Part shown: piece by piece, positions 21,898-34,902 of the stretch
How positions within the stretch are numbered: position 1 is the first letter of the stretch
Layout of the letters: each line of letters opens with the position of its first letter
Source: Prodigiosinella confusarubida
Lineage (GTDB): Bacteria > Pseudomonadota > Gammaproteobacteria > Enterobacterales > Enterobacteriaceae
NCBI RefSeq assembly: GCF_002847015.1
Contig: NZ_CP025085.1
Location: forward strand, 1,302,001-1,366,000
Direction of reading: 5' to 3'
Length of the DNA stretch: 64,000 nt
Translations under genes and position numbers: made by a program
Notes under the pieces: generated by a model
Seen by the model: the letters and a program-made list of their open reading frames with translations, nothing else
The model's database searches: none
What the model was told of the DNA's origin: nothing

Positions 21898-22839
21898 ATG
21901 GTAGAAAATTATAAGCATACCACCGTCCTGTTAGATGAGGCCGTTAATGGCCTGAAGATCCGTAGTAACGGCATTTATATTGACGGTACCTTTGGTCGCG
22001 GTGGTCATTCCCGCCTTATTCTGTCCCATCTTGGGCCAGACGGTCGTCTGCTGGCGATCGATCGTGACCCACAGGCGATTGTGGCTGCCAGTGCGATTGA
22101 TGATGCGCGTTTTTCTATTATCCACGGGCCTTTTTCTGAATTGGCTGATTACGTGCAGGAACGTGAGCTGACGGGGAAAATCGACGGAATATTGCTCGAT
22201 TTAGGTGTCTCATCGCCACAGCTTGACGATCCAGAGCGTGGTTTTTCGTTTATGCGTGATGGACCGCTGGATATGCGCATGGATCCCACTCGTGGTATCT
22301 CCGCCGCCGAATGGCTGATGAAGGCTGAAGCCGAAGACATTGTTTGGGTATTAAAAACGTTTGGTGAGGAGCGCTTTGCCAAGCGCATTGCACGAGCCAT
22401 TGTAGAGCGCAACAAGATCTCTCCGCTGACGCGAACCAAAGAATTGGCTGAACTGATCGCTGCGGCCAGCCCGGTTCGTGAGAAGCATAAACATCCAGCT
22501 ACGCGTTCGTTTCAGGCTATCCGTATTTATATCAATAGTGAGTTGGAAGAGATTGAACAGGCGTTGGCCGGTGCACTGACGGTATTGGCTCCTCATGGTC
22601 GGCTTTCCGTTATCAGTTTTCATTCCCTGGAAGATCGTATTGTTAAACGTTTTATCCGTCAGCATAGCCGGGGACCACAGGTTCCGGCCGGTTTGCCGTT
22701 GACGGAGGATCAGCTACGTAGCCAGGGCGGGCGGACGCTCAAGGTAGCCGGAAAGATGATGCCTTCTGACGCCGAAATCGCGGAAAACCCGCGAGCGCGG
22801 AGTTCAGTACTGCGTTTTGCGGAGAGACTGGCATCATGA
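21898..22839 (+). CDS. rsmH: 16S rRNA m4C1402 methyltransferase
   Basis: SAM-dependent N4-methylation of C1402 in the ribosomal P site. The 313-residue protein carries the SAM motif [10 protein letters not shown], then [22 protein letters not shown] and the C-terminal [13 protein letters not shown] block characteristic of MraW/RsmH. Its TGA stop overlaps the ftsL start. Confidence 0.97.
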   Translation: MVENYKHTTVLLDEAVNGLKIRSNGIYIDGTFGRGGHSRLILSHLGPDGRLLAIDRDPQAIVAASAIDDARFSIIHGPFSELADYVQERELTGKIDGILLDLGVSSPQLDDPERGFSFMRDGPLDMRMDPTRGISAAEWLMKAEAEDIVWVLKTFGEERFAKRIARAIVERNKISPLTRTKELAELIAAASPVREKHKHPATRSFQAIRIYINSELEEIEQALAGALTVLAPHGRLSVISFHSLEDRIVKRFIRQHSRGPQVPAGLPLTEDQLRSQGGRTLKVAGKMMPSDAEIAENPRARSSVLRFAERLAS

Positions 22840-23156
22840 TGGGCAATGAGCGCCATGGTTTAGTTGGCGTCATCGGTGAAGATTTGCTGCGTAATGGCAA
22901 GCTTCCCTTGTTGTTGTTAATTGCAGTTCTGGTTTCTGCACTGCTGGTGGTAACGACGACTCACCGTACTCGCTTACTGACGGCGCAGCGTGAACAGTTA
23001 TTGTTGGAGCGTGATGCATTAGATATTGAGTGGCGCAATCTGATTCTGGAAGAGAATGTACTGGGTGACCATAGCCGTATTGAGCAGATTGCAACAGAAA
23101 AATTACACATGGAGCATGTTGATCCTTCACAGGAAAATATTGTGGTTAAACAATGA
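22836..23156 (+). CDS. ftsL: Cell division protein FtsL
   Basis: Bitopic divisome protein forming the FtsQLB complex that activates FtsWI. The 106 residues comprise a short cytoplasmic part, one membrane segment (about 25-45, [17 protein letters not shown]) and a periplasmic leucine-zipper-like coiled coil (about 50-90) ending [13 protein letters not shown] as in E. coli. The start corresponds to the internal E. coli start; the longer N-terminus is absent. ATG at 22836 or 22839. Confidence 0.94.
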   Translation: MMGNERHGLVGVIGEDLLRNGKLPLLLLIAVLVSALLVVTTTHRTRLLTAQREQLLLERDALDIEWRNLILEENVLGDHSRIEQIATEKLHMEHVDPSQENIVVKQ

Positions 23157-23177
23157 ACTGATAGGCATCGCTAAATA

Positions 23178-24941
23178 ATGAGAGTAACACGCACAAGAAG
23201 GTTAAAACGCCAGGAAGAACATGCCAGCTTTGTTAGCTGGCGTTTTGCATTGCTCTGCGCTGGCATTCTTTTGTGCATGGTTGGTCTGATGCTGAGAATC
23301 GCCTACCTTCAGGTGATTAATCCCGATCAGTTGGTGCGTGAAGGCGACATGCGTTCCCTGCGTGTACAGGAAATTCCCACTTCTCGCGGTATGATCAGTG
23401 ATCGGTCCGGGCGCCCGTTGGCGGTGAGTGTGCCTGTCAATGCGGTGTGGGCAGACCCAAAAGATCTTAATGACCACGGTGGGATCACGCAGGATACTCG
23501 TTGGAAAGCACTATCGGATGCGTTGGACATTCCCCTTGACCAGTTAGCGGCGAAAGTGAATGCCAACCCGAATAGTCGTTTTGTTTATCTGGCTCGCCAG
23601 GTTAATCCGACAATTGGCGAATATATCCATAAGTTGAAGCTTCCTGGTATTAATCTGCGTCAGGAGTCGCGTCGTTACTATCCTTCCGGACAAGTGACGG
23701 CTCATTTGATTGGATTTACCAATATTGATGGTAAAGGCATCGAAGGTGTCGAAAAAAGCTTCGACCGTTGGTTAACTGGCCGGCCGGGAGAGCGCACGGT
23801 GCGGAAAGACCGTTTTGGCCGGGTTATTGAAGATGTCTCTTCTGTTGACGGCCAGGCAGCGCACAATCTGATATTGAGCATTGATGAGCGTTTGCAGGCG
23901 CTGGTTTACCGGGAATTGAACAATGCAGTGGCGTTTAACAAAGCTGAATCCGGTACGGCGGTATTGGTTGATATCAATACGGGGGAAGTGCTGGCAATGG
24001 CAAATAGCCCTTCCTATAACCCAAACAATCTGGCGGGTACACCAAGCAGTGCGATACGTAACCGAGCCATCACCGATATCTTCGAACCGGGTTCAACGGT
24101 TAAACCAATGGTCGTGATGACGGCTTTACAACGTCATATCGTCAATGTCGATTCGGTACTAAATACGCTACCTTATTATATTAAAGGCCATGAAATCAGA
24201 GACGTAGGTCATTACAAAGAATTATCGTTAACCGGGGTGCTGCAAAAATCCAGCAATGTCGGGGTGTCGCGATTGGCACTGGCCATGCCTGCGTCGGCGT
24301 TAGTTGATACTTATTCTCGTTTTGGCATAGGCAAACCGACAAATCTGGGATTGGTGGGGGAAAGCCGCGGGCTTCTCCCAGATAGGCAACGCTGGTCTGA
24401 CCTTGAACGCGCAACTTTTGCTTTCGGCTATGGACTGATGGTGACACCACTCCAACTGGCACGTGTCTACGCTACCATCGGTAGTTTTGGTATTTACCGC
24501 CCTTTATCGATCACCAAAGTCGATCCCCCGGTTCCTGGTGAACGTATTTTCCCTGAGCAAATTGTCCGGACTGTGGTGCACATGATGGAAAGTGTGGCGT
24601 TACCCGGTGGCGGAGGAGTCAAGGCGGCGGTGAAAGGCTATCGCATTGCAATTAAAACCGGTACGGCGAAAAAAGTCGGGCCGGATGGGAAATACATCGA
24701 CAAATATATTGCCTATACCGCCGGTGTTGCGCCTGCCAGTAATCCCCGTTTTGCTCTGGTGGTGGTGATTAACGATCCTCATGCTGGGAAATATTATGGT
24801 GGTGCGGTGTCTGCGCCGGTGTTCGGCGCCATCATGGGCGGCGTCCTGCGTACCATGAATATTGAGCCGGATGCCTTGCCTGTGGGTGATAAAAACGAAT
24901 TTGTAATTAACAGAAAAGAGGGTTCAGGTGGCCGATCGTAA
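23178..24941 (+). CDS. ftsI: Peptidoglycan transpeptidase FtsI (PBP3)
   Basis: Septal DD-transpeptidase. The 587-residue protein has a basic cytoplasmic N-terminus, one membrane anchor (about 22-42), a pedestal domain with the [15 protein letters not shown] motif, and a transpeptidase domain with the active-site Ser in GSTVKP, SSN (SxN motif) and KTGTAKK. Near the C-terminus a processing tail is present. It overlaps murE by 14 bases. Confidence 0.97.
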   Translation: MRVTRTRRLKRQEEHASFVSWRFALLCAGILLCMVGLMLRIAYLQVINPDQLVREGDMRSLRVQEIPTSRGMISDRSGRPLAVSVPVNAVWADPKDLNDHGGITQDTRWKALSDALDIPLDQLAAKVNANPNSRFVYLARQVNPTIGEYIHKLKLPGINLRQESRRYYPSGQVTAHLIGFTNIDGKGIEGVEKSFDRWLTGRPGERTVRKDRFGRVIEDVSSVDGQAAHNLILSIDERLQALVYRELNNAVAFNKAESGTAVLVDINTGEVLAMANSPSYNPNNLAGTPSSAIRNRAITDIFEPGSTVKPMVVMTALQRHIVNVDSVLNTLPYYIKGHEIRDVGHYKELSLTGVLQKSSNVGVSRLALAMPASALVDTYSRFGIGKPTNLGLVGESRGLLPDRQRWSDLERATFAFGYGLMVTPLQLARVYATIGSFGIYRPLSITKVDPPVPGERIFPEQIVRTVVHMMESVALPGGGGVKAAVKGYRIAIKTGTAKKVGPDGKYIDKYIAYTAGVAPASNPRFALVVVINDPHAGKYYGGAVSAPVFGAIMGGVLRTMNIEPDALPVGDKNEFVINRKEGSGGRS

Positions 24942-26415
24942 TTTGCGCGATTTACTGGCTCCGTGGGTGCAGAATGCCCCGGAGCGTGCGCTGCGGGAAA
25001 TGACATTAGACAGCCGTATTGCGGCTGCCGGGGATCTGTTTGTTGCCATCGTCGGGCATAAAACGGATGGGCGGCACTATATTCCGCAGGCCATTGCGCA
25101 AGGGGTATCAGCGATAATCGCTGAGGCCGATGCTAATTCTCCTGATGGTACCTGGCGTGAAATTCACGGCGTACCAGTAATTTATCTGAGTAGCCTTAAT
25201 CAGCGTTTATCTGCACTGGCGGGACGTTTTTATCAGCAACCTGCTGAAAAATTAAAGTTGATTGGGGTAACCGGGACTAACGGTAAAACCACCACGACAC
25301 AGTTACTGGCGCAATGGAGCCAGACATTGGGTGAACACAGTGCAGTGATGGGGACGGTGGGAAACGGGCTATTGGGGCATGTCGTCCCGACGGAAAATAC
25401 CACTGGGTCTGCGGTAGATGTTCAACAGGTATTAAGTCAGCTGGTGGAACAAGGCGCGACGCTGGCGGCGATGGAAGTGTCATCCCACGGTTTGGTGCAA
25501 TACCGTGTGGCGGCGTTGCCTTTCGCTGCTGCCGTCTTTACCAATTTAAGTCGTGATCATCTGGATTACCACGGTGATATGGCGCATTACGAAGCGGCGA
25601 AATGGTCGTTGTTTGCCGACCATCAGGTAGGTCAGGCGATTATCAACGCGGATGATGAAGTCGGACGCCGCTGGCTGAGCCAACTGCCGGATGCGGTCGC
25701 CGTTACGATGGAAAACAATCTGGTGCCGGGTTGCCGTGGGCGCTGGTTAAAAGCGACGCGGGTTGATTACCACGACAGTGGTTTCACCGTGCATATTGCC
25801 TCCAGTTGGGGACAAGGTGCGATCAACAGCCGACTGATGGGCGCGTTTAATGTCAGCAATCTGATACTCGCGCTGGCTACTCTGTTATCGCTGGGGTATC
25901 CGTTAGACAAACTGATCAAGACCGGCTCTACGCTACAACCGGTGTGCGGCAGAATGGAAGTTTTTCATATTGACGGCAAACCGACGGTTGTTGTCGATTA
26001 TGCACATACACCGGACGCCCTGGAAAAGGCGCTTGAGGCCGCACGGTTACACTGCAAAGGGAAACTATGGTGCGTATTTGGTTGTGGTGGTGATCGGGAC
26101 AAAGGTAAGCGCCCACTTATGGGGGGGATCGCCGAGCAACTGGCTGATCGGGTTATCGTGACGGACGACAATCCCCGTAGCGAAGAACCACAGGAAATTG
26201 TGCTGGAGATTCTCAGCGGATTGATGGATGCCGGCCGTGTTCAGGTGATTGCCGGTCGGGCCGAGGCGGTGACCAGTGCAGTGATGCAGGCGTCGGAAAA
26301 CGATGTGGTGCTGGTGGCGGGTAAAGGACATGAAGATTATCAGCTAGTAGGAAATCAGCGGCTGGATTATTCGGATCGCATTACAGTCGCTCGTCTATTG
26401 GGGGTCATCGTATGA
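24928..26415 (+). CDS. murE: UDP-MurNAc-tripeptide synthetase (meso-DAP adding)
   Basis: Adds meso-diaminopimelate to UDP-MurNAc-L-Ala-D-Glu. The 495-residue Mur ligase has the ATP loop [11 protein letters not shown] and the DNPRSEEP motif, diagnostic for meso-DAP rather than lysine. Starts at GTG within the end of ftsI and overlaps murF by 4 bases. Confidence 0.97.
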   Translation: MADRNLRDLLAPWVQNAPERALREMTLDSRIAAAGDLFVAIVGHKTDGRHYIPQAIAQGVSAIIAEADANSPDGTWREIHGVPVIYLSSLNQRLSALAGRFYQQPAEKLKLIGVTGTNGKTTTTQLLAQWSQTLGEHSAVMGTVGNGLLGHVVPTENTTGSAVDVQQVLSQLVEQGATLAAMEVSSHGLVQYRVAALPFAAAVFTNLSRDHLDYHGDMAHYEAAKWSLFADHQVGQAIINADDEVGRRWLSQLPDAVAVTMENNLVPGCRGRWLKATRVDYHDSGFTVHIASSWGQGAINSRLMGAFNVSNLILALATLLSLGYPLDKLIKTGSTLQPVCGRMEVFHIDGKPTVVVDYAHTPDALEKALEAARLHCKGKLWCVFGCGGDRDKGKRPLMGGIAEQLADRVIVTDDNPRSEEPQEIVLEILSGLMDAGRVQVIAGRAEAVTSAVMQASENDVVLVAGKGHEDYQLVGNQRLDYSDRITVARLLGVIV

Positions 26416-27773
26416 TCAGCGTCTCGTTGCGGCAACTGGCCACGGTGCTAGGCGCCGAGCTGGTTGGTGAAGATCTGATGATCGACGATGTTTCTACTGA
26501 CACCCGCAAACTGGCTGCTGGCAGCCTGTTCGTCGCGTTGCGGGGTGAAAAATTTGATGCTCATGATTATGCCGATGATGCCGTTAATAATGGCGCGGCA
26601 GCATTATTGGTCAGTAAGCGCTTACATATTTCTGTGCCACAACTGATTGTCAACGATACTCGCCTGGCATTAGGCGTGTTGGCGGCCTGGGTTCGTCAGC
26701 AGTCTCGTGCCCGTGTCGTGGCATTAACCGGTTCATCGGGGAAAACCTCGGTGAAAGAGATGACCGCCGGGATTCTGCGCCAGTGTGGCAATGTGCTGTA
26801 TACCGCCGGTAATTTTAACAACGATATCGGCGTGCCACTGACATTGTTACGCCTGACGCCGCAGCATGATTTTGCGGTGATTGAGCTGGGGGCCAACCAT
26901 ATCGGCGAGATTGCCTATACCACGAAGATGGTCCGTCCGGAAAGTGTACTGGTGAATAACATCGCAGCGGCGCATCTGGAAGGTTTTGGTTCTTTGGCTG
27001 GAGTGGCGCAGGCGAAAGGTGAGATTTTCAATGGTCTGTCCGAACACGGGATCGCCATTATTAATGCGGACAGTAATGATTGGCCGCACTGGCAAGCGCT
27101 GTTAACGGATAAAACTGTGTGGAGCTTTTCGCCGCAGGCTGATGGCGATATCGATTTTTTTGCCAGCGATATTGTGGTTAGCGGTCAGTGCACATCGTTC
27201 ACGTTGCATAGTCCGCATGGACAGATCGCCATAACGTTGCCCTTACCAGGCCAGCACAATATCGCCAATGCATTGGCGGCCGCGGCATTGGCTATGTCGG
27301 TGGGTGCCTCGCCGGAAGCGGTTAAGGCCGGTTTGGCCCAATTGCAGGCGGTACCAGGAAGATTATTTCCAATTGAGCTGGCGGACGGGAAATTACTGCT
27401 GGATGACAGCTATAACGCCAATGTCGGATCGATGATTGCTGCCGTGCAGACGCTGGCTGAAATGCCGGGATATCGTGTCATGGTGGTCGGCGATATGGCG
27501 GAATTAGGCGCGGATGCTCCGGCGTGTCATCGTCAGGTCGGAGAAGCCGCCTGTCTTGCCGGGATTGATAACGTACTGAGTGTAGGAACATTGAGTGAAC
27601 TGATCAGCCAGTCCAGCGGACAAGGTGAACATTTTCATGACAAACCGGCACTGATTGTCCGGTTGCTGGCTTTAGTTACAGAACATAAAACGATTACCAT
27701 TTTGGTTAAAGGTTCACGCAGTGCTGCAATGGAGCAAGTAGTGCGCGCATTAAAGGAGAATGCAACATGTTAG
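26412..27773 (+). CDS. murF: UDP-MurNAc-tripeptide D-Ala-D-Ala ligase
   Basis: Completes the UDP-MurNAc-pentapeptide by adding D-Ala-D-Ala. The 453-residue Mur ligase carries [21 protein letters not shown] and [13 protein letters not shown]. Start ATGA overlaps murE; its stop overlaps the mraY start by 7 bases. Confidence 0.97.
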   Translation: MISVSLRQLATVLGAELVGEDLMIDDVSTDTRKLAAGSLFVALRGEKFDAHDYADDAVNNGAAALLVSKRLHISVPQLIVNDTRLALGVLAAWVRQQSRARVVALTGSSGKTSVKEMTAGILRQCGNVLYTAGNFNNDIGVPLTLLRLTPQHDFAVIELGANHIGEIAYTTKMVRPESVLVNNIAAAHLEGFGSLAGVAQAKGEIFNGLSEHGIAIINADSNDWPHWQALLTDKTVWSFSPQADGDIDFFASDIVVSGQCTSFTLHSPHGQIAITLPLPGQHNIANALAAAALAMSVGASPEAVKAGLAQLQAVPGRLFPIELADGKLLLDDSYNANVGSMIAAVQTLAEMPGYRVMVVGDMAELGADAPACHRQVGEAACLAGIDNVLSVGTLSELISQSSGQGEHFHDKPALIVRLLALVTEHKTITILVKGSRSAAMEQVVRALKENATC

Positions 27774-28849
27774 TCTGGCTGGCCGAGCATTTGGTCAAAT
27801 TCTATTCCGGCTTTAACGTCTTTTCCTATCTGACGTTTCGAGCCATTGTCAGCCTGCTGACTGCATTAATTATTTCGCTCTGGATGGGGCCGCACCTGAT
27901 TGCCTGGCTGCAACGTTTACAGATTGGTCAGGTTGTACGTAATGAAGGACCGGAGTCCCATTTCAGCAAACGTGGAACACCGACGATGGGGGGCGTGATG
28001 ATTCTGGCCTCCATCATTATTTCGGTATTGATGTGGGTCAATCTGTCCAATCCTTATGTCTGGTGCGTACTGCTGGTTTTGGTGGGTTATGGCATCGTCG
28101 GTTTTGTGGATGACTATCGTAAAGTTGTGCGTAAAGACTCCAAGGGGTTGATTGCCCGCTGGAAATACTTCTGGCAGTCGCTGCTGGCGCTGGCGGTGGC
28201 GTTTTCCATGTATGCCATTGGCAAAGGCACGCCAGCTACCCAACTGGTGGTGCCATTTTTTAAAGACATCATGCCGCAACTGGGGTTGATGTATATCGTG
28301 TTGGCCTATTTTGTGATTGTCGGCACCAGCAATGCGGTCAACCTGACCGATGGCCTGGATGGCCTGGCGATTATGCCAACGGTGTTTGTGGCAGGGGGGT
28401 TCGCGTTGGTGGCATGGGCAACTGGGAACATGAATTTCGCCAGTTACCTGCATATTCCCTATATTCGCCATGCCAGCGAATTGGTGGTTGTGTGTACCGC
28501 TATTGTCGGTGCCGGATTGGGTTTTCTATGGTTCAACACCTATCCGGCACAGGTTTTCATGGGCGATGTCGGATCTCTGGCTCTGGGGGGCGCGCTGGGC
28601 ACGATTGCTGTGTTACTGCGTCAGGAATTTTTGCTGCTCATCATGGGCGGTGTCTTTGTGGTTGAGACGCTGTCGGTCATTTTGCAGGTGGGATCGTTTA
28701 AGCTTCGCGGTCAGCGTATTTTCCGTATGGCGCCGATTCATCACCATTACGAGCTTAAAGGATGGCCGGAGCCGCGGGTTATTGTCCGGTTCTGGATTAT
28801 TTCGCTGATGCTGGTGCTTATAGGCCTGGCAACGCTTAAGGTACGGTAA
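27767..28849 (+). CDS. mraY: Phospho-MurNAc-pentapeptide transferase
   Basis: Inner-membrane enzyme forming lipid I on undecaprenyl phosphate. The 360-residue, ten-segment membrane protein contains the catalytic aspartates in FVDDYRK and [10 protein letters not shown], and the HHHYELKG loop. Three bases upstream of murD. Confidence 0.97.
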   Translation: MLVWLAEHLVKFYSGFNVFSYLTFRAIVSLLTALIISLWMGPHLIAWLQRLQIGQVVRNEGPESHFSKRGTPTMGGVMILASIIISVLMWVNLSNPYVWCVLLVLVGYGIVGFVDDYRKVVRKDSKGLIARWKYFWQSLLALAVAFSMYAIGKGTPATQLVVPFFKDIMPQLGLMYIVLAYFVIVGTSNAVNLTDGLDGLAIMPTVFVAGGFALVAWATGNMNFASYLHIPYIRHASELVVVCTAIVGAGLGFLWFNTYPAQVFMGDVGSLALGGALGTIAVLLRQEFLLLIMGGVFVVETLSVILQVGSFKLRGQRIFRMAPIHHHYELKGWPEPRVIVRFWIISLMLVLIGLATLKVR

Positions 28850-28852
28850 AAC

Positions 28853-30166
28853 ATGGACTATCAGGGTAAAAAAGTTGTCATTATCGGGTTGGGCCTGACC
28901 GGGCTTTCCTGTGTTGATTTCTTCCTTACGCGCGGGGTGGTACCCCGCGTGGTGGATACCCGTATCAGTCCGCCAGGCCTGGACAAACTGCCGGAACATG
29001 TTGAGCGTTATCTGGGAGGTTTGCATGACGATTGGTTAATGAGCGCCGATCTGATTGTCGCCAGCCCCGGTATTGCATTATCTACACCCGTGCTTGGTTC
29101 TGCCGCAGAGGCAGGCATTGAAATTGTGGGTGATATCGAACTGTTCTGCCGCGAGGCGCAAGCGCCTATCGTGGCTATCACCGGTTCCAATGGTAAAAGT
29201 ACTGTTACCACGCTGGTCGGGGATATGGCTCGTACGGCAGGTTGGGCTGTGGGTGTGGGGGGAAATATCGGTGTACCGGCGTTGCAATTGCTGAAGCAGG
29301 AATGCCAATTGTATGTGCTGGAGTTATCGAGCTTCCAACTGGAAACCACCAGTAGCCTGCATGCGGCGGCAGCAACCATTCTGAACGTGACGGAAGATCA
29401 TACCAACCGCTATCCGCTGGGGTTGCAGCAGTATCGTGCGGCCAAACTCCGTATTTATGAGAATGCCAAGGTCTGTATCGTGAACGCGGATGACGCACTC
29501 ACGATGCCAATCCGTGGCGCTGATGAGCGATGCCTCAGTTTTGGTGTGGATGTGGGTGATTATCATCTTAACCGTCAGCAGGGGGAAACCTGGTTGCGGG
29601 TTAAAGGTGAGCGTGTCATCAACACGCGTGAAATCAAACTGGTCGGACAGCATAACTACACCAATGTCTTGGCCGCACTGGCATTGGCAGATGCAGTCGG
29701 CATTCCACGCTCATCAGCCTTGACAGCCCTGACCACTTTTACTGGTCTGGCGCACCGTTTTCAACTGGTGCTGGAACGCCGGGGGATTCGCTGGATTAAC
29801 GATTCGAAAGCGACCAACGTCGGCAGTACGGAAGCCGCATTAAGTGGACTGGTTGTCGATGGCACGCTGCATCTGTTGTTAGGCGGGGATGGTAAGTCCG
29901 CGGATTTCTCACCACTACTGACCTATATCCAGGGTGACAATATCCGTCTTTATTGCTTTGGTCGCGATGGTGGATTGCTGGCGGCACTGCGGCCTGAAAT
30001 AGCTGAGCAGACAGAAACGATGACGCAGGCAATGCATCTGATTGCCGATCGGGCAAGAGCCGGGGATGTTGTGTTGCTGTCACCTGCCTGCGCCAGTCTT
30101 GACCAATTCCGAAGTTTTGAACAGCGCGGCGATGAGTTCGCTCGTCTGGCAGAGGAGCTGGGATAA
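28853..30166 (+). CDS. murD: UDP-MurNAc-L-Ala-D-Glu ligase
   Basis: Adds D-glutamate to UDP-MurNAc-L-Ala. 437 residues with an N-terminal UDP-binding Rossmann fold ([12 protein letters not shown]), the ATP loop [17 protein letters not shown], and [11 protein letters not shown] in the C-terminal domain. Its last base overlaps the ftsW start (TAATG). Confidence 0.97.
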   Translation: MDYQGKKVVIIGLGLTGLSCVDFFLTRGVVPRVVDTRISPPGLDKLPEHVERYLGGLHDDWLMSADLIVASPGIALSTPVLGSAAEAGIEIVGDIELFCREAQAPIVAITGSNGKSTVTTLVGDMARTAGWAVGVGGNIGVPALQLLKQECQLYVLELSSFQLETTSSLHAAAATILNVTEDHTNRYPLGLQQYRAAKLRIYENAKVCIVNADDALTMPIRGADERCLSFGVDVGDYHLNRQQGETWLRVKGERVINTREIKLVGQHNYTNVLAALALADAVGIPRSSALTALTTFTGLAHRFQLVLERRGIRWINDSKATNVGSTEAALSGLVVDGTLHLLLGGDGKSADFSPLLTYIQGDNIRLYCFGRDGGLLAALRPEIAEQTETMTQAMHLIADRARAGDVVLLSPACASLDQFRSFEQRGDEFARLAEELG

Positions 30167-31368
30167 TGAGTATCGTTCGGTTGGCCATCTTAGGGCGGCT
30201 GAAAAGTTGGGTAATGGGGACGCGTGAAAGCGACAACCTCAGTACCGTACTGTATGACCGGACGTTGGTATGGTTGACGCTGGGGCTGGCGGTGTTGGGG
30301 CTTGTCATGGTGACTTCCGCGTCCATGCCGATAGGTCAGCGTCTGGCGAATGATCCATTTTTGTTCGCCAAGCGTGATGCACTGTACCTGGGGTTGGCTT
30401 TTGCTCTGTCGCTGATCACCATGCGTATCCCAATGGCGATGTGGCAACGTTACAGTGCCGTGTTTTTGCTGATTTCTCTGGCATTGTTGCTGGTGGTTCT
30501 GGTGATCGGGGGGTCGGTGAATGGCGCATCACGCTGGATTTCGTTCGGGCCTTTACGTATACAGCCGGCAGAACTATCGAAACTGGCGCTGTTTTGCTAC
30601 CTCTCCAGTTATATGGTGCGCAAGGTTGATGAAGTTCGTAATAACTTCTGGGGCTTTTGTAAACCGATGGGCGTGATGGTGATTATTTCGGTGTTATTGC
30701 TGGCCCAGCCCGACTTGGGAACGGTGGTAGTGCTGTTTATCACAACACTGGCCATGCTGTTTCTGGCAGGGGCGAAATTGTGGCAGTTTCTGTCCATCAT
30801 CGGCTGCGGAATATTTGCTGTTTGCGTGCTGATCGCCGCTGAGCCATATCGTATTCGACGGGTCACTTCGTTCTGGGATCCATGGAATGATCCGTTTGGT
30901 AGCGGTTATCAGTTGACACAATCGTTGATGGCGTTTGGCCGAGGCGAATTGTGGGGGCAAGGACTGGGAAATTCTATACAGAAACTGGAGTATTTGCCGG
31001 AAGCCCATACCGACTTTATTTTCTCGATTTTAGGCGAAGAGCTTGGCTATGTTGGTGTGGTATTAGCGTTGTTAATGATATTCTTCGTCGCTTTTCGTGC
31101 GATGTCGATTGGCCGGCGGGCGCTGGAAATTGATCAACGGTTTTCCGGATTTCTGGCCTGTTCAATCGGTATTTGGTTTAGCTTTCAGATTCTGGTTAAT
31201 GTTGGCGCCGCTGCGGGCATGTTGCCGACCAAAGGGTTGACATTGCCGCTGATCAGTTACGGTGGTTCGAGTCTGTTAATCATGTCGACCGCCATCGTAC
31301 TGTTGCTGCGCATTGATTTTGAAACGCGACTGACGAAAGCGCAGGCGTTTACGAGGAGTGCCCGATGA
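30166..31368 (+). CDS. ftsW: Septal peptidoglycan glycosyltransferase FtsW
   Basis: SEDS-family polymerase that works with FtsI at the septum. The 400-residue protein has about ten membrane segments; conserved SEDS blocks include [31 protein letters not shown] with the catalytic region, and [15 protein letters not shown]. Overlaps murG by 4 bases. Confidence 0.96.
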   Translation: MSIVRLAILGRLKSWVMGTRESDNLSTVLYDRTLVWLTLGLAVLGLVMVTSASMPIGQRLANDPFLFAKRDALYLGLAFALSLITMRIPMAMWQRYSAVFLLISLALLLVVLVIGGSVNGASRWISFGPLRIQPAELSKLALFCYLSSYMVRKVDEVRNNFWGFCKPMGVMVIISVLLLAQPDLGTVVVLFITTLAMLFLAGAKLWQFLSIIGCGIFAVCVLIAAEPYRIRRVTSFWDPWNDPFGSGYQLTQSLMAFGRGELWGQGLGNSIQKLEYLPEAHTDFIFSILGEELGYVGVVLALLMIFFVAFRAMSIGRRALEIDQRFSGFLACSIGIWFSFQILVNVGAAAGMLPTKGLTLPLISYGGSSLLIMSTAIVLLLRIDFETRLTKAQAFTRSAR

Positions 31369-32456
31369 GTGGCAAAGGCAAGCGTTTGATGGTGATGGCC
31401 GGAGGAACCGGGGGGCATGTTTTCCCTGGATTGGCTGTGGCACATCATTTGATGGCGCAGGGCTGGCAGGTACGTTGGTTAGGAACGGCTGATCGTATGG
31501 AAGCGGATTTAGTGCCAAAGCATGGTATCGACATTGATTTCATCCGTATTTCCGGCCTGCGGGGAAAAGGGCTTAAAGCTCAGTTGTGTGCTCCGCTGCG
31601 TATCTTCCGTGCGGTACGCCAGGCTCAGGCGATTATGCGTCGCTACCAGCCAGATGTGGTGCTGGGAATGGGCGGGTATGTGTCTGGTCCCGGTGGTTTG
31701 GCCGCTTGGCTGTGCGGCATTCCGGTGGTACTGCATGAGCAGAATGGTATTGCGGGGTTAACCAACCGTTGGCTTTCCCGTATTGCCAGAAAAGTGCTTC
31801 AGGCTTTTCCTGGTGCGTTCCCCGGAGCTGATGTGGTGGGCAATCCGGTTCGTACCGACGTGTTGGCTTTGCCTTTGCCTGCTGAACGTTTAGTCGAACG
31901 CCGCGGTCCGATCCGGATTCTGGTGATAGGTGGCAGTCAGGGAGCGAGAGTGCTTAACCAAACGATGCCCGGTGTCGCGGCCAGACTGGGTGAGCAGTTC
32001 ACCATCTGGCATCAGGTAGGTAAAGGTGCGTTGGCAGATGTGCAGGCCGCTTACCTTCAGGCCGGGCAAGAACAGCACAAGATTAGCGAATTTATTGATG
32101 ATATGGCAGCGGCCTATGCCTGGGCGGATGTTGTCGTTTGCCGCGCAGGCGCGCTGACGGTCAGTGAAATCGCAGTGGCAGGATTACCCGCGCTGTTTGT
32201 GCCATTTCAGCACAAAGACCGCCAGCAATATTGGAATGCGTTACCGCTTGAGAAAGCGGGAGCGGCCAAAATTATAGAGCAGGCACAGTTCAGCGTTGAG
32301 ACGGTAACTGAAACACTGATGGGATGGGATCGCGTCACTCTGCAAGCCATGGCGCAAAAGGCCAGAACCGTGGCCATTCCCGATGCTACTGAACGGGTTG
32401 CGGCGGAAGTGGTTAAGGCGGCAGGCCATCGGGTTGCGGATGCGGCTCATTGTTAA
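31365..32456 (+). CDS. murG: UDP-GlcNAc:lipid I GlcNAc transferase
   Basis: Makes lipid II on the cytoplasmic face of the membrane. The 363-residue GT-B enzyme shows the N-terminal [14 protein letters not shown] loop, [26 protein letters not shown] and the UDP-binding [10 protein letters not shown]...PFQHKDRQQ region. A 56-base gap with a small CCGGA/TCCGG hairpin (32468-32483) separates it from murC. Confidence 0.97.
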   Translation: MSGKGKRLMVMAGGTGGHVFPGLAVAHHLMAQGWQVRWLGTADRMEADLVPKHGIDIDFIRISGLRGKGLKAQLCAPLRIFRAVRQAQAIMRRYQPDVVLGMGGYVSGPGGLAAWLCGIPVVLHEQNGIAGLTNRWLSRIARKVLQAFPGAFPGADVVGNPVRTDVLALPLPAERLVERRGPIRILVIGGSQGARVLNQTMPGVAARLGEQFTIWHQVGKGALADVQAAYLQAGQEQHKISEFIDDMAAAYAWADVVVCRAGALTVSEIAVAGLPALFVPFQHKDRQQYWNALPLEKAGAAKIIEQAQFSVETVTETLMGWDRVTLQAMAQKARTVAIPDATERVAAEVVKAAGHRVADAAHC

Positions 32457-32512
32457 TGATAAAAATAGCCGGATAACTGTCCGGTGCTTAATGTAGGTTG
32501 CGATAGGAAAAA

Positions 32513-33973
32513 GTGAATACACAACAACTGGCGAAACTGCGTTCAATCGTGCCCGAGATGCATCGTGTCCGGCACATCCACTTTGTTGGCATCGGTGGTG
32601 CCGGCATGGGTGGTATCGCCGAAGTATTGGCTAATGAAGGGTACCAAATTAGTGGTTCTGATCTGGCACCGAATGCCGTTACTCAACAGTTGAGTGAGTT
32701 GGGCGCTCAAATTTATTTCCATCATCGTCCGGAAAATGTGAGCGATGCGAGTGTGGTAGTGGTGTCCAGTGCTATTTCGGCGGACAACCCGGAAATTATC
32801 GCGGCTCATGAAGCTCGTATTCCGGTGATTCGTCGGGCTGAAATGCTGGCGGAGTTGATGCGCTTTCGCCACGGTATTGCCATCGCGGGGACGCATGGTA
32901 AAACCACCACCACCGCGTTGGTTACCAGTATTTATGCAGAAGCAGGGCTGGATCCTACGTTTGTCAACGGTGGATTGGTGAAAGCGGCGGGTGCTCATGC
33001 GCGCCTGGGATCCAGTCGTTACCTGATTGCCGAAGCTGATGAGAGTGATGCCTCATTTTTACACTTGCAGCCAATGGCCGCCATTGTGACGAATATTGAA
33101 GCAGACCACATGGACACTTATCAGGGTAATTTTGAGACGCTTAAACAGACGTTTATCAATTTTCTGCATAACCTGCCTTTCTATGGGCATGCCGTGATGT
33201 GTTTGGACGACCCGGTTATCCGTGAACTGTTACCGCGGGTGGGGCGCTACATTACTACTTATGGTTTCAGTGACGATGCCGATGTGCGTATCGCCAGTTA
33301 TCGCCAGGTTGGTGCGCAGGGACATTTTACGCTAGCCCGTCAGGGTAAGCCGTTGCTGGATGTGACGCTGAATGCGCCAGGACGTCACAATGCGCTGAAT
33401 GCGGCAGCAGCGGTGGCGGTGGCCTCTGAAGAGGGTATCGATGATGACGCGATCTTGCGGGCGCTGGCTCGCTTTCAGGGAACGGGACGCCGGTTCGATT
33501 TTCTTGGCGAATTCCCGTTGGCGTTGGTCAACGGTAAAAGTGGTTCGGCCATGTTGGTCGATGATTACGGCCATCACCCAACGGAAGTGGATGCCACGAT
33601 TAAAGCTGCGCGCGCGGGTTGGCCGGACAAACGGTTGGTGATGATTTTTCAACCACATCGCTACACGCGTACCCGTGATTTGTACGATGATTTTGCCCAT
33701 GTGCTTTCTCAGGTCGATGTTTTGTTGATGTTGGATGTTTACCCCGCAGGTGAGTCACCGATCCCGGGGGCCGATAGCCGTTCGCTATGCCGTACGATTC
33801 GTGGTCGAGGCAGGATTGATCCTATTTTGGTTCCTGATGTGGATGTATTGCCAGAATTATTGTCACATGCGCTGCAGGGTGAGGATTTGGTCTTGGTTCA
33901 GGGGGCCGGAAATATCGGCAAGCTGGCACGTAAGCTGGCTGAATCTCAATTACGACCACAAATTAATGAGTGA
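32513..33973 (+). CDS. murC: UDP-MurNAc-L-alanine ligase
   Basis: Adds the first stem-peptide residue, L-alanine. The 486-residue Mur ligase has [14 protein letters not shown] at the N-terminus, the ATP loop [10 protein letters not shown], and [10 protein letters not shown] in the C-terminal half. Starts at GTG 32513 (GATAGGAAAAA upstream), matching the E. coli N-terminus. The 3' end lies eight bases before ddlB. Confidence 0.97.
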   Translation: MNTQQLAKLRSIVPEMHRVRHIHFVGIGGAGMGGIAEVLANEGYQISGSDLAPNAVTQQLSELGAQIYFHHRPENVSDASVVVVSSAISADNPEIIAAHEARIPVIRRAEMLAELMRFRHGIAIAGTHGKTTTTALVTSIYAEAGLDPTFVNGGLVKAAGAHARLGSSRYLIAEADESDASFLHLQPMAAIVTNIEADHMDTYQGNFETLKQTFINFLHNLPFYGHAVMCLDDPVIRELLPRVGRYITTYGFSDDADVRIASYRQVGAQGHFTLARQGKPLLDVTLNAPGRHNALNAAAAVAVASEEGIDDDAILRALARFQGTGRRFDFLGEFPLALVNGKSGSAMLVDDYGHHPTEVDATIKAARAGWPDKRLVMIFQPHRYTRTRDLYDDFAHVLSQVDVLLMLDVYPAGESPIPGADSRSLCRTIRGRGRIDPILVPDVDVLPELLSHALQGEDLVLVQGAGNIGKLARKLAESQLRPQINE

Positions 33974-33980
33974 GGACATC

Positions 33981-34901
33981 ATGACGGAGAAAGTTGCTGT
34001 ACTGCTTGGTGGAATCTCCGCTGAACGCGAAGTCTCTTTGCTGTCCGGGCAGGCAGTTCTGTCCGGTCTGAAAGAGGCTGGTATTGATGCCTATGCTGTG
34101 GATATCCGTGATTTCCCGGTCATTCATTTAAAGGACGAGGGATTTACCAAAGCCTTTATCGCGCTCCATGGGCGCGGTGGTGAAGACGGTACTTTGCAAG
34201 GTGTGCTGGAATTTTTACAACTGCCCTACACTGGCAGTGGTGTTATGGCCTCGGCACTTACGATGGATAAGCGCCGTACCAAACTGGTTTGGCAGGCATC
34301 AGGTTTGCCTGTTTCACCTTATGTGGTCTTGAACCGTCAGCAGTTCCTGCAAATGGATTCGAGCCGTTTGATACAACAGGTGGCACATCTGGGTATGCCG
34401 TTGATCGTGAAGCCCAGCCGTGAAGGTTCCAGCGTTGGTATGAGTAAGGTTGAACAGGCTGATGCGTTGCACTCAGCACTGGAAGAGGCCTTTCACCATG
34501 ATGATGAGGTACTGGTCGAGAAATGTCTTAGCGGACCGGAATTCACGGTTGGCATTCTGGGCGATGAGGTACTGCCTTCTATACGGATTCAGGCAACAGG
34601 TACTTTCTATGACTACGAGGCAAAGTACCTGTCGGATGAGACACAGTATTTCTGCCCGAGTGGCCTGTCTGACAAACAAGAGCACTACCTGGCCTCTCTG
34701 GCGATGGATGCATACCAGGCTCTTGGTTGCAGTGGCTGGGGACGAGTGGATGTGATGATGGACAGCGATGGCGCGTTTTATTTACTGGAAGTGAATACGT
34801 CGCCGGGAATGACCAGCCATAGTCTGGTGCCTATGGCGGCCAAACAGCGTGGCTTCACGTTCTCTCAATTGGTTGCCAGAATTTTGGAATTGGCTGGTTG
34901 A
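33981..34901 (+). CDS. ddlB: D-alanine-D-alanine ligase B
   Basis: ATP-grasp enzyme forming D-Ala-D-Ala for MurF. I chose ATG 33981 ([11 protein letters not shown]): it follows GAGG and gives 306 residues, exactly the E. coli length. An ATG at 33966 overlapping the murC end is possible; the much longer in-frame extension is antisense-free but only murC read in another frame. Motifs: [32 protein letters not shown]-like [12 protein letters not shown]. Confidence 0.95.
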   Translation: MTEKVAVLLGGISAEREVSLLSGQAVLSGLKEAGIDAYAVDIRDFPVIHLKDEGFTKAFIALHGRGGEDGTLQGVLEFLQLPYTGSGVMASALTMDKRRTKLVWQASGLPVSPYVVLNRQQFLQMDSSRLIQQVAHLGMPLIVKPSREGSSVGMSKVEQADALHSALEEAFHHDDEVLVEKCLSGPEFTVGILGDEVLPSIRIQATGTFYDYEAKYLSDETQYFCPSGLSDKQEHYLASLAMDAYQALGCSGWGRVDVMMDSDGAFYLLEVNTSPGMTSHSLVPMAAKQRGFTFSQLVARILELAG

Positions 34902-34902
34902 T

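Noticed and set aside
33735-33980. Long upstream extension of ddlB
   Set aside because: It overlaps murC in another frame; the start at 33981 gives the exact family length.
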